DNA from: Bacillota bacterium
Lineage (GTDB): Bacteria > Bacillota > Clostridia > Peptostreptococcales > Anaerovoracaceae
Reading direction: 5' to 3'
Length of the DNA: 64,000 nucleotides
Assembly (NCBI GenBank): GCA_017445315.1
Contig: JAFSUI010000001.1
Location: 38,154-102,153, forward strand
The position numbers were made by a program, and so were the translations under genes. The notes below the pieces were generated by a model. The model worked only from the letters and a program-made list of their open reading frames with translations, had not been told where the DNA came from and made no database searches. Shown here piece by piece: positions 1-7,698 of the stretch. Within the stretch, counting starts at the first letter, position 1. The number at the start of each line of letters is the position of its first letter.

Positions 1-490
1 CTCCGGAAATCTTGCTGTCTTCTTTGAAGTTTAAAAAACCTTCTATCTCGGCAATGATTGAAAGAGCTGCGGCTTTGGCATTAACTATGAGAATTGCGGG
101 CGTATCTGTTATGCTTGCAACCTCGTATGTGCTCGCCTCGCCCTTCATGCTTATGCCGTCATAATAACCCATTACGCCTTCTACTACCGAGATATCTTTT
201 CCTTCTGCATGATTTGCAAAAAGAAACTTGAGCGTGTTATCAGAGAAAAAATACGGATCAAGGTTTCTGCTTTTCTCTCCGACTATTTTTCCGTGGAACA
301 TAGTATCTATATAATCCGGACCGCACTTAAAAGACGCAACCGAAAGTTTGCGATTAACAAGCGCCTTAATGATTGCACATGTTATCGTTGTCTTTCCTGC
401 GCCGCTTGCACCGGCACCAATTATTATTCTCGGAAATTTATTTGACTTCATATACTTCTCTATAGCTCCCCTGCTCCATGACTTTTTCAT
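1..490 (-). CDS. cbiA: Cobyrinic acid a,c-diamide synthase CbiA/CobB, N-terminal part (cut by window edge)
   Basis: ATP-dependent amidation of the a and c side chains of cobyrinic acid in corrinoid synthesis; cytoplasmic. Only about 160 N-terminal residues are in the window. The translation shows a P-loop of the dethiobiotin-synthetase-like fold (GAGASGAGKTT), then SFKCGPDYID and VVEGVMGYYDG, all typical of CbiA/CobB. I use the ATG at 490. A second in-frame ATG at 451 (MKSNKFPRI) matches the usual family N-terminus better, but neither has a strong Shine-Dalgarno. It lies about 65 bp downstream of the NEAT-like lipoprotein gene on the same strand, so it is probably the third gene of the cobalamin-riboswitch operon. 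Family assignment is secure; the start is not. Confidence 0.88.
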   Translation of the reverse strand, partial: MKKSWSRGAIEKYMKSNKFPRIIIGAGASGAGKTTITCAIIKALVNRKLSVASFKCGPDYIDTMFHGKIVGEKSRNLDPYFFSDNTLKFLFANHAEGKDISVVEGVMGYYDGISMKGEASTYEVASITDTPAILIVNAKAAALSIIAEIEGFLNFKEDSKISG

Positions 491-555
491 CTTTGCTTGA
501 TACTCAGCTCTTGTTGCGCGTCGTTTACTACTCAGAGTTTCCTGCTCGGCTCATA

Positions 556-1497
556 CTACTCCACGGGCCTGATGGACGATGAATCTACAGTGATGGCGTA
601 TTCTATCTCGTACGGCTCACTCATTGCTGTGGTGTCCGCCAAAACTTTGATTGGTCTATCAAAATATGAAACGGGTATTTCATATGTGGAGTTTCCTTCT
701 GTGTTGACTGGAAGGTATTTCTCTCCGCCGACTATCATATAGTCATAATTGGAGCTGCTCCATACCACTTGCAGTGTAGCACCATCGGCGCCAACGGAAA
801 GCTTGGCCGGGGTCTCTATTCCTGCTCTTCCGGATCCTCCGATAAGTGTAACTTCTGCAGTATACTCGCCCTCGGAAAGTCCCAGCGATTCAAGTGTTGT
901 GAACACACCTTCTTTGAACGCGTCCATCGGAAGTGAATCCACCCTAAAGAGAAGCGTTCTATCATACCATAATTCTTTCTTTTTGCTGTAAGCCGCGTAC
1001 AACTCGCCGCTATCAAGTGCTGCAAGCGGAAGCGTGAATGTCCTCATGCCGTCTCCCGTTTCCTCGGGCAGAATATAGTCTTCTTCGCTTGCCTTATCTG
1101 CTTCTTCTGCAGTTCCTGCAAACATATATAGATAAGCCTCGCTTGTCATATAGAGGATTGCTTTCATCTCTTCCCCTTCGACAACGAGTTCTGTGTGATC
1201 TGCTTTAAACATGGAACTTGATGAAACCATTTCTACAGGGTATGTTCCCTCTTTTATGTCCTTTGCGTAAACAGAAGACATTCCCTCTTCAACAACTTCC
1301 GTTTCCTCTATCTTGTCGCCCTCTCCGGCAACATGACTTTCTTTATCCGTCTCTGATTCTGCTTCCGCTGAAGCGTCCTCCTGCTCTTCGGCGGTTTCCT
1401 GCTCTTCGGCCGGCTTTGGCTCTTCTTTCTTGGCGCATCCGGTAAATAGTGTAAGTGCAAGTACAATTATAAGCGCAATTATAAATGTCTTTTTCAT
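556..1497 (-). CDS. Two-domain NEAT-like surface lipoprotein of the corrinoid operon
   Basis: A 313-residue exported lipoprotein: signal peptide with lipobox LFTGC at about residues 17-21, then a low-complexity Glu/Ala/Pro linker to about residue 70. Two beta-rich domains follow. The first (about 80-200) has the pattern of NEAT domains, including SSSSM near its start and a YDRT motif near its end. The second (about 205-305) contains GGSGRAG, SSSNYDYM and ADTTAMS, a module seen in clostridial uptake lipoproteins. ATG at 1497 has AAGGAC upstream. It sits between an exported cobaltochelatase and cbiA under one riboswitch, so binding of a corrinoid, porphyrinoid or metal at the cell surface is a reasonable inference. 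The NEAT relationship is judged from motifs only. Confidence 0.7.
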   Translation of the reverse strand: MKKTFIIALIIVLALTLFTGCAKKEEPKPAEEQETAEEQEDASAEAESETDKESHVAGEGDKIEETEVVEEGMSSVYAKDIKEGTYPVEMVSSSSMFKADHTELVVEGEEMKAILYMTSEAYLYMFAGTAEEADKASEEDYILPEETGDGMRTFTLPLAALDSGELYAAYSKKKELWYDRTLLFRVDSLPMDAFKEGVFTTLESLGLSEGEYTAEVTLIGGSGRAGIETPAKLSVGADGATLQVVWSSSNYDYMIVGGEKYLPVNTEGNSTYEIPVSYFDRPIKVLADTTAMSEPYEIEYAITVDSSSIRPVE

Positions 1498-1543
1498 TTC
1501 TTTGTCCTTGTTGCTTATTCGATTATGTTTTGTTCATGTAGCG

Positions 1544-1568
1544 AATGGCCCGGGAGCGCCGGGCCATT
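1544..1568. other. Perfect intercistronic hairpin
   Basis: Two 10-bp arms (AATGGCCCGG and its complement) around a 5-base loop lie between the cbiK-like gene and the next lipoprotein gene. Neither strand shows a T-run after the stem, so it is not a classical terminator. An mRNA stability or processing hairpin is a plausible reading. Confidence 0.6.
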
Positions 1569-1602
1569 CTGGCTATAAGGGTATTATGCTATAAGAAAGC
1601 AA

Positions 1603-2640
1603 TTAATTTGCTTCGATGGCTGCCTTGGCATGCTCAACCAAGAGATTCTGGATTTCCGGGAAGGAGCCGAGGCCCTTAAGTACGCATTCAACTTCGTATC
1701 CTGCATTCTCAAAGATTGTGTTCCAGGAATCCTCTTCTCCACCGGCCATGTCGTTGTTTGCGTGGTCGCCTGCAACAATCATGAGTGGCTCAAGAACTAC
1801 CTTCTTATACTCGCCTGCCTGAACAAGAGCAAGTACATCATCAAGAGTCGGCGCAGCTTCTACTGTACCGATGAAGTAGTTGTCCTTACCCATGCCCTTA
1901 AGAACTTCCTGCATCTTGGCATATACGGCGTTGGACTCAGCTTCTGTACCATGTCCCATGAATACAATTGCAGTCTCGCCATCATCATAGGATGCTGTAG
2001 CGTTTACTATTGCGTTTGCAACTACTTCAAAATCTGCATCTGTATCAAGGATCGGCCTTCCGATAACGATCTTTTCAAATGCGTCACCGTACTGAGCGAT
2101 TTCATCAAGCACATCACTATACTCAAGGCCAGGCATAAGGTGTGTCGGCTGAACAACAAGTGTCTTAACGCCGTTTGCAACCGCTCTGTCCAGTGCCTCT
2201 GTCATATTGTCTATAACTTCGCCGTCTCTCTTCTTAACGTGGTCGATGATTATCTGGCTTGTAAATCCTCTTCTTACGGAAAGATCCGGAAAGGCTTCAA
2301 TCATAGCCTTTTCAATAGCTCCGATTGTCTCGCGACGGCTGTCATTATAGCTTGTTCCGAAGGATACTACGAGGAGCTCTGTCTCTCCGATTTCATCCTG
2401 GTTTAGTGGATCGTCAAGGGATGCGTCTCCTGTCTCATAGTTTTCTTCTTCCTCTTCTTCAGCTTCTGTTTCAGCCTGTTCTTCCTGCTGCTCTTCTTCC
2501 TGCTTCTCTTCCTGCTGCTCTTCTTCTTTCTGCTCTTCTGCGTTTTCTTCAGCCGGCTTTGGATCTTCCTTCTTGGCGCATCCTGCAACGAGTGAAAGCA
2601 CAAGTGCAAGTGCAAGAATAATTACGATTTTCTTCTTCAT
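1603..2640 (-). CDS. cbiK: Exported lipoprotein CbiK-type sirohydrochlorin cobaltochelatase
   Basis: CbiK inserts cobalt (or iron) into sirohydrochlorin. The catalytic region (about residues 80-345) begins LLVVSFGTSYNDSRR and keeps the histidine motifs VQPTHLMPG, FMGHGTE and AGDHANND expected for metal insertion. Unlike cytoplasmic enzymes it starts with a lipoprotein signal peptide (MKKKIVII..., lipobox LVAGC) and a Glu/Gln-rich linker of about 55 residues. The start at 2640 has GGAGG four bases upstream; an earlier ATG at 2673 would spoil the signal peptide. It is the first gene after a cobalamin riboswitch and terminator. Secreted CbiK forms are known in Desulfovibrio; the role outside the membrane here is an inference. 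Confidence 0.9.
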   Translation of the reverse strand: MKKKIVIILALALVLSLVAGCAKKEDPKPAEENAEEQKEEEQQEEKQEEEQQEEQAETEAEEEEEENYETGDASLDDPLNQDEIGETELLVVSFGTSYNDSRRETIGAIEKAMIEAFPDLSVRRGFTSQIIIDHVKKRDGEVIDNMTEALDRAVANGVKTLVVQPTHLMPGLEYSDVLDEIAQYGDAFEKIVIGRPILDTDADFEVVANAIVNATASYDDGETAIVFMGHGTEAESNAVYAKMQEVLKGMGKDNYFIGTVEAAPTLDDVLALVQAGEYKKVVLEPLMIVAGDHANNDMAGGEEDSWNTIFENAGYEVECVLKGLGSFPEIQNLLVEHAKAAIEAN

Positions 2641-2685
2641 TTTTCCTCCTACTGCAACATACAAATAAAACATTTATGCGGGAAT

Positions 2686-2712
2686 GAAAAAATCCTCCCA
2701 CGGATGGGAGGA
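2686..2712 (-). terminator. Intrinsic terminator between riboswitch and cbiK
   Basis: On the minus strand a 7-bp stem (CCTCCCA/TGGGAGG, 4-base loop) is followed by ATTTTTT. It lies downstream of the riboswitch aptamer and about 45 bases before the cbiK start, where an expression-platform terminator would be. A second hairpin (AGGAGCC/GGCTCC) lies at about 2776-2793, between the aptamer and the terminator. Confidence 0.8.
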
Positions 2713-2799
2713 CGAACTAAATCTACGCAGTATAATGCCGCGTTTTGTACGTCTTGACCAATTCCCCGTGGCCCGGAGCCTAAAAGGCTCCTGCGTAAT

Positions 2800-2995
2800 C
2801 AACAACGGCAGGTTTCCTGGCTTATGGATTGTCGCTCCGGACGCCTTCCCAACGGGCATTACATCAGTGGCATTTGTCCTTTGCTATCCAAATACAGTGA
2901 CGGGATCGTGCAGGACTCTCACCTGCTTCCCTTTTACCCCGGCTCCACACAGGCTCTGTACGACTGAGTCCGTGTGCTGTCGGGCACCGTTATCT
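2800..2995 (-). promoter_or_regulatory. Cobalamin riboswitch
   Basis: Minus-strand RNA carries the class landmarks in order: GGTGCC at the 5' side (about 2982-2989), the core AGGTGAGAGTCCTG with GATCCCGTCACTGT after it, and the B12-box-like GCCAGGAAACCTGCC at 2806-2821. It is followed by a terminator and then the cbiK operon, so coenzyme B12 binding most likely shuts the operon off. Boundaries are approximate. Confidence 0.95.
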
Positions 2996-3011
2996 TCTTC
3001 AATTCACTCTA

Positions 3012-3040
3012 TCTATAGCACACTAAACATGTATTGTCAA
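3012..3040 (-). promoter_or_regulatory. Sigma-A promoter of the riboswitch/corrinoid operon
   Basis: Consensus -35 TTGACA (3035-3040), 17-bp spacer, -10 TATAGA (3012-3017) on the minus strand. It would start transcription shortly upstream of the riboswitch aptamer. Confidence 0.85.
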
Positions 3041-3055
3041 GGCTGCCAAAGGGCC

Positions 3056-3865
3056 TTAAACCCTTATAATTTCGCTGATTTCGGTAGCTTCGAGGACCCC
3101 GAGCTTATAGTGGATTCCCTCTATGTATCCCTCTTCAAAAAGTGCGTTTCTTATGGTCAGGAACGCAAGGTCAGGGGTGTTGTTCTCTTTGCTGAGGTGC
3201 GCGAGTTTAATTATCGGCGGATTTGGATTTGATCTTTCTCCGAGTACGTCAGATAGACATGCCGCAGCCGCTATATTGGAAAGATGTCCGTTTTCGGAAA
3301 GAATTCTTCTCTTTAGGGTGAAGGGATATCTTCCGAACATGAGCATATTTTCTTCGTGGTTTGATTCAATAATGATTATGTCTGCTTCGCGGAGGGCTTT
3401 AAGTGCGCCTTCCGTCACGACGCCCGTATCTGTCATTATCGCTATTCGCCTGCCTCCCGCGATGAGAAGATACCCCAGGGGCTCCGCGGCATCATGAGAG
3501 AGCGCAAAGGGAAGAATCTCTATATCTCCGATAGAAAAGAGCTCGCCTTCGCTTATGCTTACTATATCGTCCTGCCTGAGCGACGGAACGTATTTTTCTA
3601 TAATCACGTCAAGCGTCCCTTGCGCACTATAAATCGGGCTCTCCGTTTTCTTTGCGAGCGTCCTCAGACTCTTTATATGATCGGAATGCTCATGGGTAAT
3701 CAAAATCCCGGAAACATCCTCGGGATTTAACCCTACGCCAAGAAGTCCCTGCTCTATATCTCTATACGCAATCCCTGCATCAATTATTAGAGCGGTGCGC
3801 TCCGTAAAAACAAGATAACTGTTTCCGGAACTACCGCTCGCAAATGAACAAAACCCTAAACTCAT
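3056..3865 (-). CDS. walJ: WalJ/YycJ-type metallo-beta-lactamase-fold hydrolase
   Basis: A 269-residue MBL-fold protein. It starts FCSFASGSSGNS, typical of the YycJ/WalJ group, and has the metal motif THEHSDH at about residues 56-62 and further ligands in LSHDAAEP and MTDTG. In Bacillus and streptococci this family is linked to the WalRK operon and to cell-wall or DNA-repair related functions; the substrate is unresolved. No walRK genes are visible here. ATG at 3865 has AGGAAAG upstream. The stop at 3056 leaves just enough room for the divergently arranged riboswitch promoter on the same strand. Family call firm, role open. Confidence 0.9.
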   Translation of the reverse strand: MSLGFCSFASGSSGNSYLVFTERTALIIDAGIAYRDIEQGLLGVGLNPEDVSGILITHEHSDHIKSLRTLAKKTESPIYSAQGTLDVIIEKYVPSLRQDDIVSISEGELFSIGDIEILPFALSHDAAEPLGYLLIAGGRRIAIMTDTGVVTEGALKALREADIIIIESNHEENMLMFGRYPFTLKRRILSENGHLSNIAAAACLSDVLGERSNPNPPIIKLAHLSKENNTPDLAFLTIRNALFEEGYIEGIHYKLGVLEATEISEIIRV

Positions 3866-3922
3866 CTAAATCTTTCCTGCGACTCAATTGTCTCTTAAGC
3901 CTTTATGTCTTATCTATATGTC

Positions 3923-4423
3923 TTATCTATCAAAGCCTGCATGCGTCTCTCTTCTTCCGCCTACGTCAAAGCTACTTACATAGTCGTTTCCGACATCCAT
4001 ATATGCTGCGTTTCCTGCAGCCATGGATCCGCTAGAAATAACATCTCTCTCATCGCCAAAGGCAGAAATTGTTCCGCCCGAGAGAAGCCCTCTATCCTCA
4101 AAAGCGCTTTCGTAATTGCTATTTTTTACACGCTGACCAAAGGCTTTACCGCGGCGACCCTTGCCGTTAAGCACGGCTTTATCTACTTTGACGTCATGCT
4201 TTCCGATCTGCCAAGGTTTTGGAGGTGCGCTGTTTAAAGGCTTTGGTCTATTGCTTGCGCTATTACTCGTGCCACTACTTGGCGCTCCGTACTGCGCTGC
4301 ACCTGCGCTATTTGATCTCTTCTTTCCGCCCTGTCTTCGTGCGGCAGCGGTGCCTATCTTTATCATATTCCTTATAAAGAATATTGCTACTACTAATGGG
4401 ATGAATGATGGAAACTTATCCAT
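3923..4423 (-). CDS. Small hypothetical membrane-anchored protein
   Basis: I do not recognise this 166-residue protein. Residues 5-22 form one hydrophobic segment, followed by a basic stretch (ARRQGGKKR), a Ser/Gly/Asn/Pro-rich low-complexity region and a C-terminal part (MDVGNDYVSSFDVGGRR) without known motifs. The topology is probably one N-terminal membrane anchor with a cytoplasmic tail. It ends 57 bp before walJ on the same strand and may be co-transcribed with it. A good start context (GGAGAG) supports it being real. Confidence 0.6.
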   Translation of the reverse strand: MDKFPSFIPLVVAIFFIRNMIKIGTAAARRQGGKKRSNSAGAAQYGAPSSGTSNSASNRPKPLNSAPPKPWQIGKHDVKVDKAVLNGKGRRGKAFGQRVKNSNYESAFEDRGLLSGGTISAFGDERDVISSGSMAAGNAAYMDVGNDYVSSFDVGGRRETHAGFDR

Positions 4424-4508
4424 ATCTCTCCTTTACTTTTTATCGTGCATTTTACCGATTGAATTATATCATATTTCTCTTCCCTTTACATCTCGGGAGG
4501 CTTTGCCT

Positions 4509-4514
4509 TATAAT
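4509..4514 (+). promoter_or_regulatory. -10 box of rnhA placed for a leaderless start
   Basis: TATAAT ends exactly 7 bases upstream of the rnhA ATG at 4521, so transcription would begin at or next to the start codon. No convincing -35 is visible at 17 bp. Confidence 0.5.
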
Positions 4515-4520
4515 CAAGCC

Positions 4521-5093
4521 ATGAGTATTTTAAAGATTTATACGGACGGAGCTTGCTCCGGAAATCAAAACGAAGAAAATATCGGCGGCTGGGGTGCGAT
4601 TCTTGAGTTTGGCGCGACCAAGAAGGAGCTCCACGGCGGAGAAGCCAATACGACAAATAATCGCATGGAGCTTACGGCGGTTATAGAGGCTTTCCGCGCG
4701 CTTACGCGTGATGGCCTTGACGTTCACGTCTTCACAGACAGCTCCTATGTCGCAAACTGCTTCCGCGAGAAGTGGTATGTTAAATGGGAGAAGAACGGCT
4801 GGAAGAAGGCAACAAAGGGCGCAGTAGAAAACCAGGAACTTTGGCAGGAGTTAATTGAACTCGTTCGTAAGCACAACGTAACATTCTATCGCGTAAAGGG
4901 CCATGTTAATCTAAACTCACCGAGCACCAATGTGGATAAGCATTACGATAATTTTATAGAGATGAATGGAAAGTCATTTACCATGGACGACTTCTGCTAT
5001 GTAACAGAGATGAACAATAGGGCCGACGCCCTCGCAAACGAAGGAATCGATGAAATAAGAGAGTCTCTTGTTAAAGAAGATCCGCCATTCTAG
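4521..5093 (+). CDS. rnhA: Ribonuclease HI
   Basis: Removes the RNA strand of RNA-DNA hybrids (R-loops, primers). This 190-residue protein has the full carboxylate set in its motifs: YTDGAC (residue about 8), NRMEL, TDSSYV and NNRADALA. An extra segment of about 35 residues lies between RVKGH and the last aspartate, as in many Clostridia. The start is the ATG at 4521 (MSILKIYTDGA). A TATAAT box ends 7 bases before it and no Shine-Dalgarno is positioned for it, so the mRNA may be leaderless. A longer in-frame extension from 4161 is only the shadow of the opposite-strand gene. Confidence 0.93.
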   Translation: MSILKIYTDGACSGNQNEENIGGWGAILEFGATKKELHGGEANTTNNRMELTAVIEAFRALTRDGLDVHVFTDSSYVANCFREKWYVKWEKNGWKKATKGAVENQELWQELIELVRKHNVTFYRVKGHVNLNSPSTNVDKHYDNFIEMNGKSFTMDDFCYVTEMNNRADALANEGIDEIRESLVKEDPPF

Positions 5094-5096
5094 GAT

Positions 5097-5127
5097 AAAA
5101 GGCTGCACAATCGCACAGCCTTTTTTT
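5097..5127. terminator. Bidirectional terminator between rnhA and the ABC transporter genes
   Basis: An AAAAGGCTG...CAGCCTTTTTTT hairpin directly after the rnhA stop. T-runs on both strands serve rnhA (+) and the convergent ABC gene pair (-). Confidence 0.8.
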
Positions 5128-5172
5128 GTCTTTGTCTTGGGATTCTTCTCGATGCACCATGCAGGTTCACAC

Positions 5173-7695
5173 TTAGTTTACATCATTTCTTGCAAGTATC
5201 TCCGCGGGAGTTTTTCTCATTGTTCCATAGACAGGAAGAAGTCCCGCAAGAAGATTAAATATAAGTACCAGCGCAAAGCTTCCTAGGAATATCCAGATAT
5301 TCATTTTATAGGAGCCCATCATCTTTGATACTGCGTTTAGTACATAAGCCATTCCGAGCATTCCCGGAAGCGCGGTGAGAAGAGTGATTGCGATTACCTC
5401 GCCCGAGAACATCTTATATATATCCCCTTTCTTTAGTCCGACAGCTCTTAGCACGCCGACCTCTTTGATTCTTGAGAGGAATGACGCTCTGAGAATCAAA
5501 TAGATTTCTATGAGCGAGATTATTATGATGATTGCTGCCATGAGCTCTATCTTTAATATGTTGGCGCTCGCAACCTCCATATACTCGTTTCTGCTATGCT
5601 CATATAGGTCAATTAGTTCATAGCTTCCATCATCAAGATCAATCATCGCTTCACTTTTATCATGCGGGCAAATAGTATATACGTCGTAATACTGAAGCTT
5701 TGATTCAAACACGGTCTTGTCGTTTGCGTAGAAGCCCATTCCGCTTCTGTCATCATGGTAGAAGCCGCTTACGATTAACGGATTTCCGTTAAGCATCTCT
5801 ACGACATCCCCAATCTCGGCGGAACCTTTATATAGATCCGGTATCAAAACCTCATAGTCGTTTTCCGGAAGATTTCCTTCTACGAGGTATTTTTCTTTAT
5901 CGCCTTCGAGCGAAGTATATGGTGCAATCTCTCCTTCCGATGTGGAGAGAGGTCCGGTCATTGTGTTTCCGACATAGATTCCCATATCGTATATGCAAAG
6001 CGGAATAAGAAGATCTCTATCAACATAAACGACAGGCTGCACTGTGTCGCTAATTCCAACTATTGTTAAGTCCGCCACATACTGAGAATGCTTGAGCGTT
6101 CCTCCGAGTACGTCGTCAAGCGACTTCATTCCGAGTTCCTTTGCAGATCTATCTTCGATAAGAGAATGTACTGCAATTAGTTTATCGATAACTATCTCAT
6201 TCGGTGCGGTCGGCATGCGGCCTAAAATCAAGTCTTCTTCGTTTAGCAATGCGTTATCCGTAACAACTCCGGCGACTGTCACGCAGTTAAATGATGCCTG
6301 CTCGTATTTATCCAGAGGAAAAGCAAAGCTTACTGAGCCGGATCCCGGAAGAACATAGTTGGTCGCAGGGTCTTCCGCGTATCGCTCGTAGTTCATTGGA
6401 TTTGCGAATGCCACACGCGCCTCTATATACTCGCGATTGCTGGATATGAACATATCGTCTGTTATGGTTCTTACGCCGATCACATTGCTTATTGCATAGA
6501 TAACAAAGACTGACGCAAGGACAAATCCAAGAAGAAGTATCTTCTTAAGCTTTGAGTATCCGAAGACCTTTAAGAAGCCGGCCTTGATTGTTGTCCAAAG
6601 ATTATAGATGCTTCTATATTTTGCTTTGGCGGGAACTCCTATTTGATTGGCGGGGTTATTATATCTTTCGTCGGTTCCACGATAAACATCCTCGTAATCA
6701 AATTCGTATTTGTCCATGATCTCGCGGGAGAGGCCTTCGTAATGCTCGTCCAGCATCTCCACGTTATCATGACCGATTGCAAGGCGTCCACCTGTGTCTA
6801 TATATATATTTCCGTTTCTTACGGCAATCTTAATCGGCGGTATTTCTCCGGGATTATCCGCAAAGAGTTCAATTGCAGGCTTTGAAGAGGCTTCATCACT
6901 CTGCGATTCTTGCTGTGCTTCTGCACTTACTCCGCTCTCCGTCAGCATCTCGTGATACTTCATATCGCGGAGATAAATTCTTGAATCGATTCTATAGTCT
7001 AGGCTTCCGGCATGTTCGTTTTCTCTATCTGAAACGATTTTTCCGTCAACGATTTCTATGATTCTGTCAGCATAAAATTCTGCAATTTGTCTCTCGTGTG
7101 TAACCAGAATTACGAGCTTGTCCCTTGAGATTGCTTTGATGATATTCATTATCTCAATAGTATTGCTGCTATCGAGATTTCCCGTCGGCTCGTCCGCAAT
7201 GATTATTCGCGGATTCTTTACAATCGCTCTTGCTATTCCGACTCTCTGGCGCTCACCACCTGAAAGCATCTTTACGGGACGATTTCTATAGCGCGCTATT
7301 CCGAGTCTCTCCAAGATATACATTACTCGCTCTTCTATTGCGGCTTTTCCGGTGAATCCCGTCATCCTGAGTGCGAGTGCAACATTGGCATAGACTGTTG
7401 CATCTTCTATTAGATTATAGTTTTGGAAGATGTAACCAATATTGGCGTTTCTGATTTCATCGCGCGCTGAGCTCGTCCTTCTTGTAATGCGCTCGCCGTC
7501 CAGCATAATCATTCCGCTATCTACGTTATCTAGTGCGCCGATAGCATTAAGAAGCGTCGTCTTTCCACAACCGGAATTACCGAGGAAGGTAACAAGGCCT
7601 TTATCCGCAAGCGTGATAGAGGTGTCGTCAATTGCGCGGATTTCGTTTTCTTTGTTCTTGTTAAAAAACTTGTTTACATGCTCTAGTCTAATCAC
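5173..7695 (-). CDS. ABC transporter, fused ATPase and FtsX/MacB-type permease (second of pair)
   Basis: An 840-residue single-chain half transporter. Residues 1-225 form the ATPase with Walker A GNSGCGKTT (39-47), signature LSGGERQR (about 144) and Walker B ADEPTGNLD. A cytoplasmic linker follows, then a membrane segment near 385-405, a large extracytoplasmic domain and three C-terminal segments with the FtsX motif KEVGVLRAVGLKKGDI. Such proteins move lipids, peptides or antibiotics, or act mechanically; the substrate cannot be read here. The start is GTG at 7695 with AGGAGG 8 bases upstream. It lies 3 bp after its partner, and the two probably form a heterodimer. Confidence 0.87.
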   Translation of the reverse strand: MIRLEHVNKFFNKNKENEIRAIDDTSITLADKGLVTFLGNSGCGKTTLLNAIGALDNVDSGMIMLDGERITRRTSSARDEIRNANIGYIFQNYNLIEDATVYANVALALRMTGFTGKAAIEERVMYILERLGIARYRNRPVKMLSGGERQRVGIARAIVKNPRIIIADEPTGNLDSSNTIEIMNIIKAISRDKLVILVTHERQIAEFYADRIIEIVDGKIVSDRENEHAGSLDYRIDSRIYLRDMKYHEMLTESGVSAEAQQESQSDEASSKPAIELFADNPGEIPPIKIAVRNGNIYIDTGGRLAIGHDNVEMLDEHYEGLSREIMDKYEFDYEDVYRGTDERYNNPANQIGVPAKAKYRSIYNLWTTIKAGFLKVFGYSKLKKILLLGFVLASVFVIYAISNVIGVRTITDDMFISSNREYIEARVAFANPMNYERYAEDPATNYVLPGSGSVSFAFPLDKYEQASFNCVTVAGVVTDNALLNEEDLILGRMPTAPNEIVIDKLIAVHSLIEDRSAKELGMKSLDDVLGGTLKHSQYVADLTIVGISDTVQPVVYVDRDLLIPLCIYDMGIYVGNTMTGPLSTSEGEIAPYTSLEGDKEKYLVEGNLPENDYEVLIPDLYKGSAEIGDVVEMLNGNPLIVSGFYHDDRSGMGFYANDKTVFESKLQYYDVYTICPHDKSEAMIDLDDGSYELIDLYEHSRNEYMEVASANILKIELMAAIIIIISLIEIYLILRASFLSRIKEVGVLRAVGLKKGDIYKMFSGEVIAITLLTALPGMLGMAYVLNAVSKMMGSYKMNIWIFLGSFALVLIFNLLAGLLPVYGTMRKTPAEILARNDVN

Positions 7696-7698
7696 GGC

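Noticed and set aside
4161-4520. N-terminal extension of RNase HI by 120 codons
   Set aside because: The extension overlaps the opposite-strand membrane-protein gene and is unrelated to the RNase HI family, whose N-terminus matches ATG 4521.
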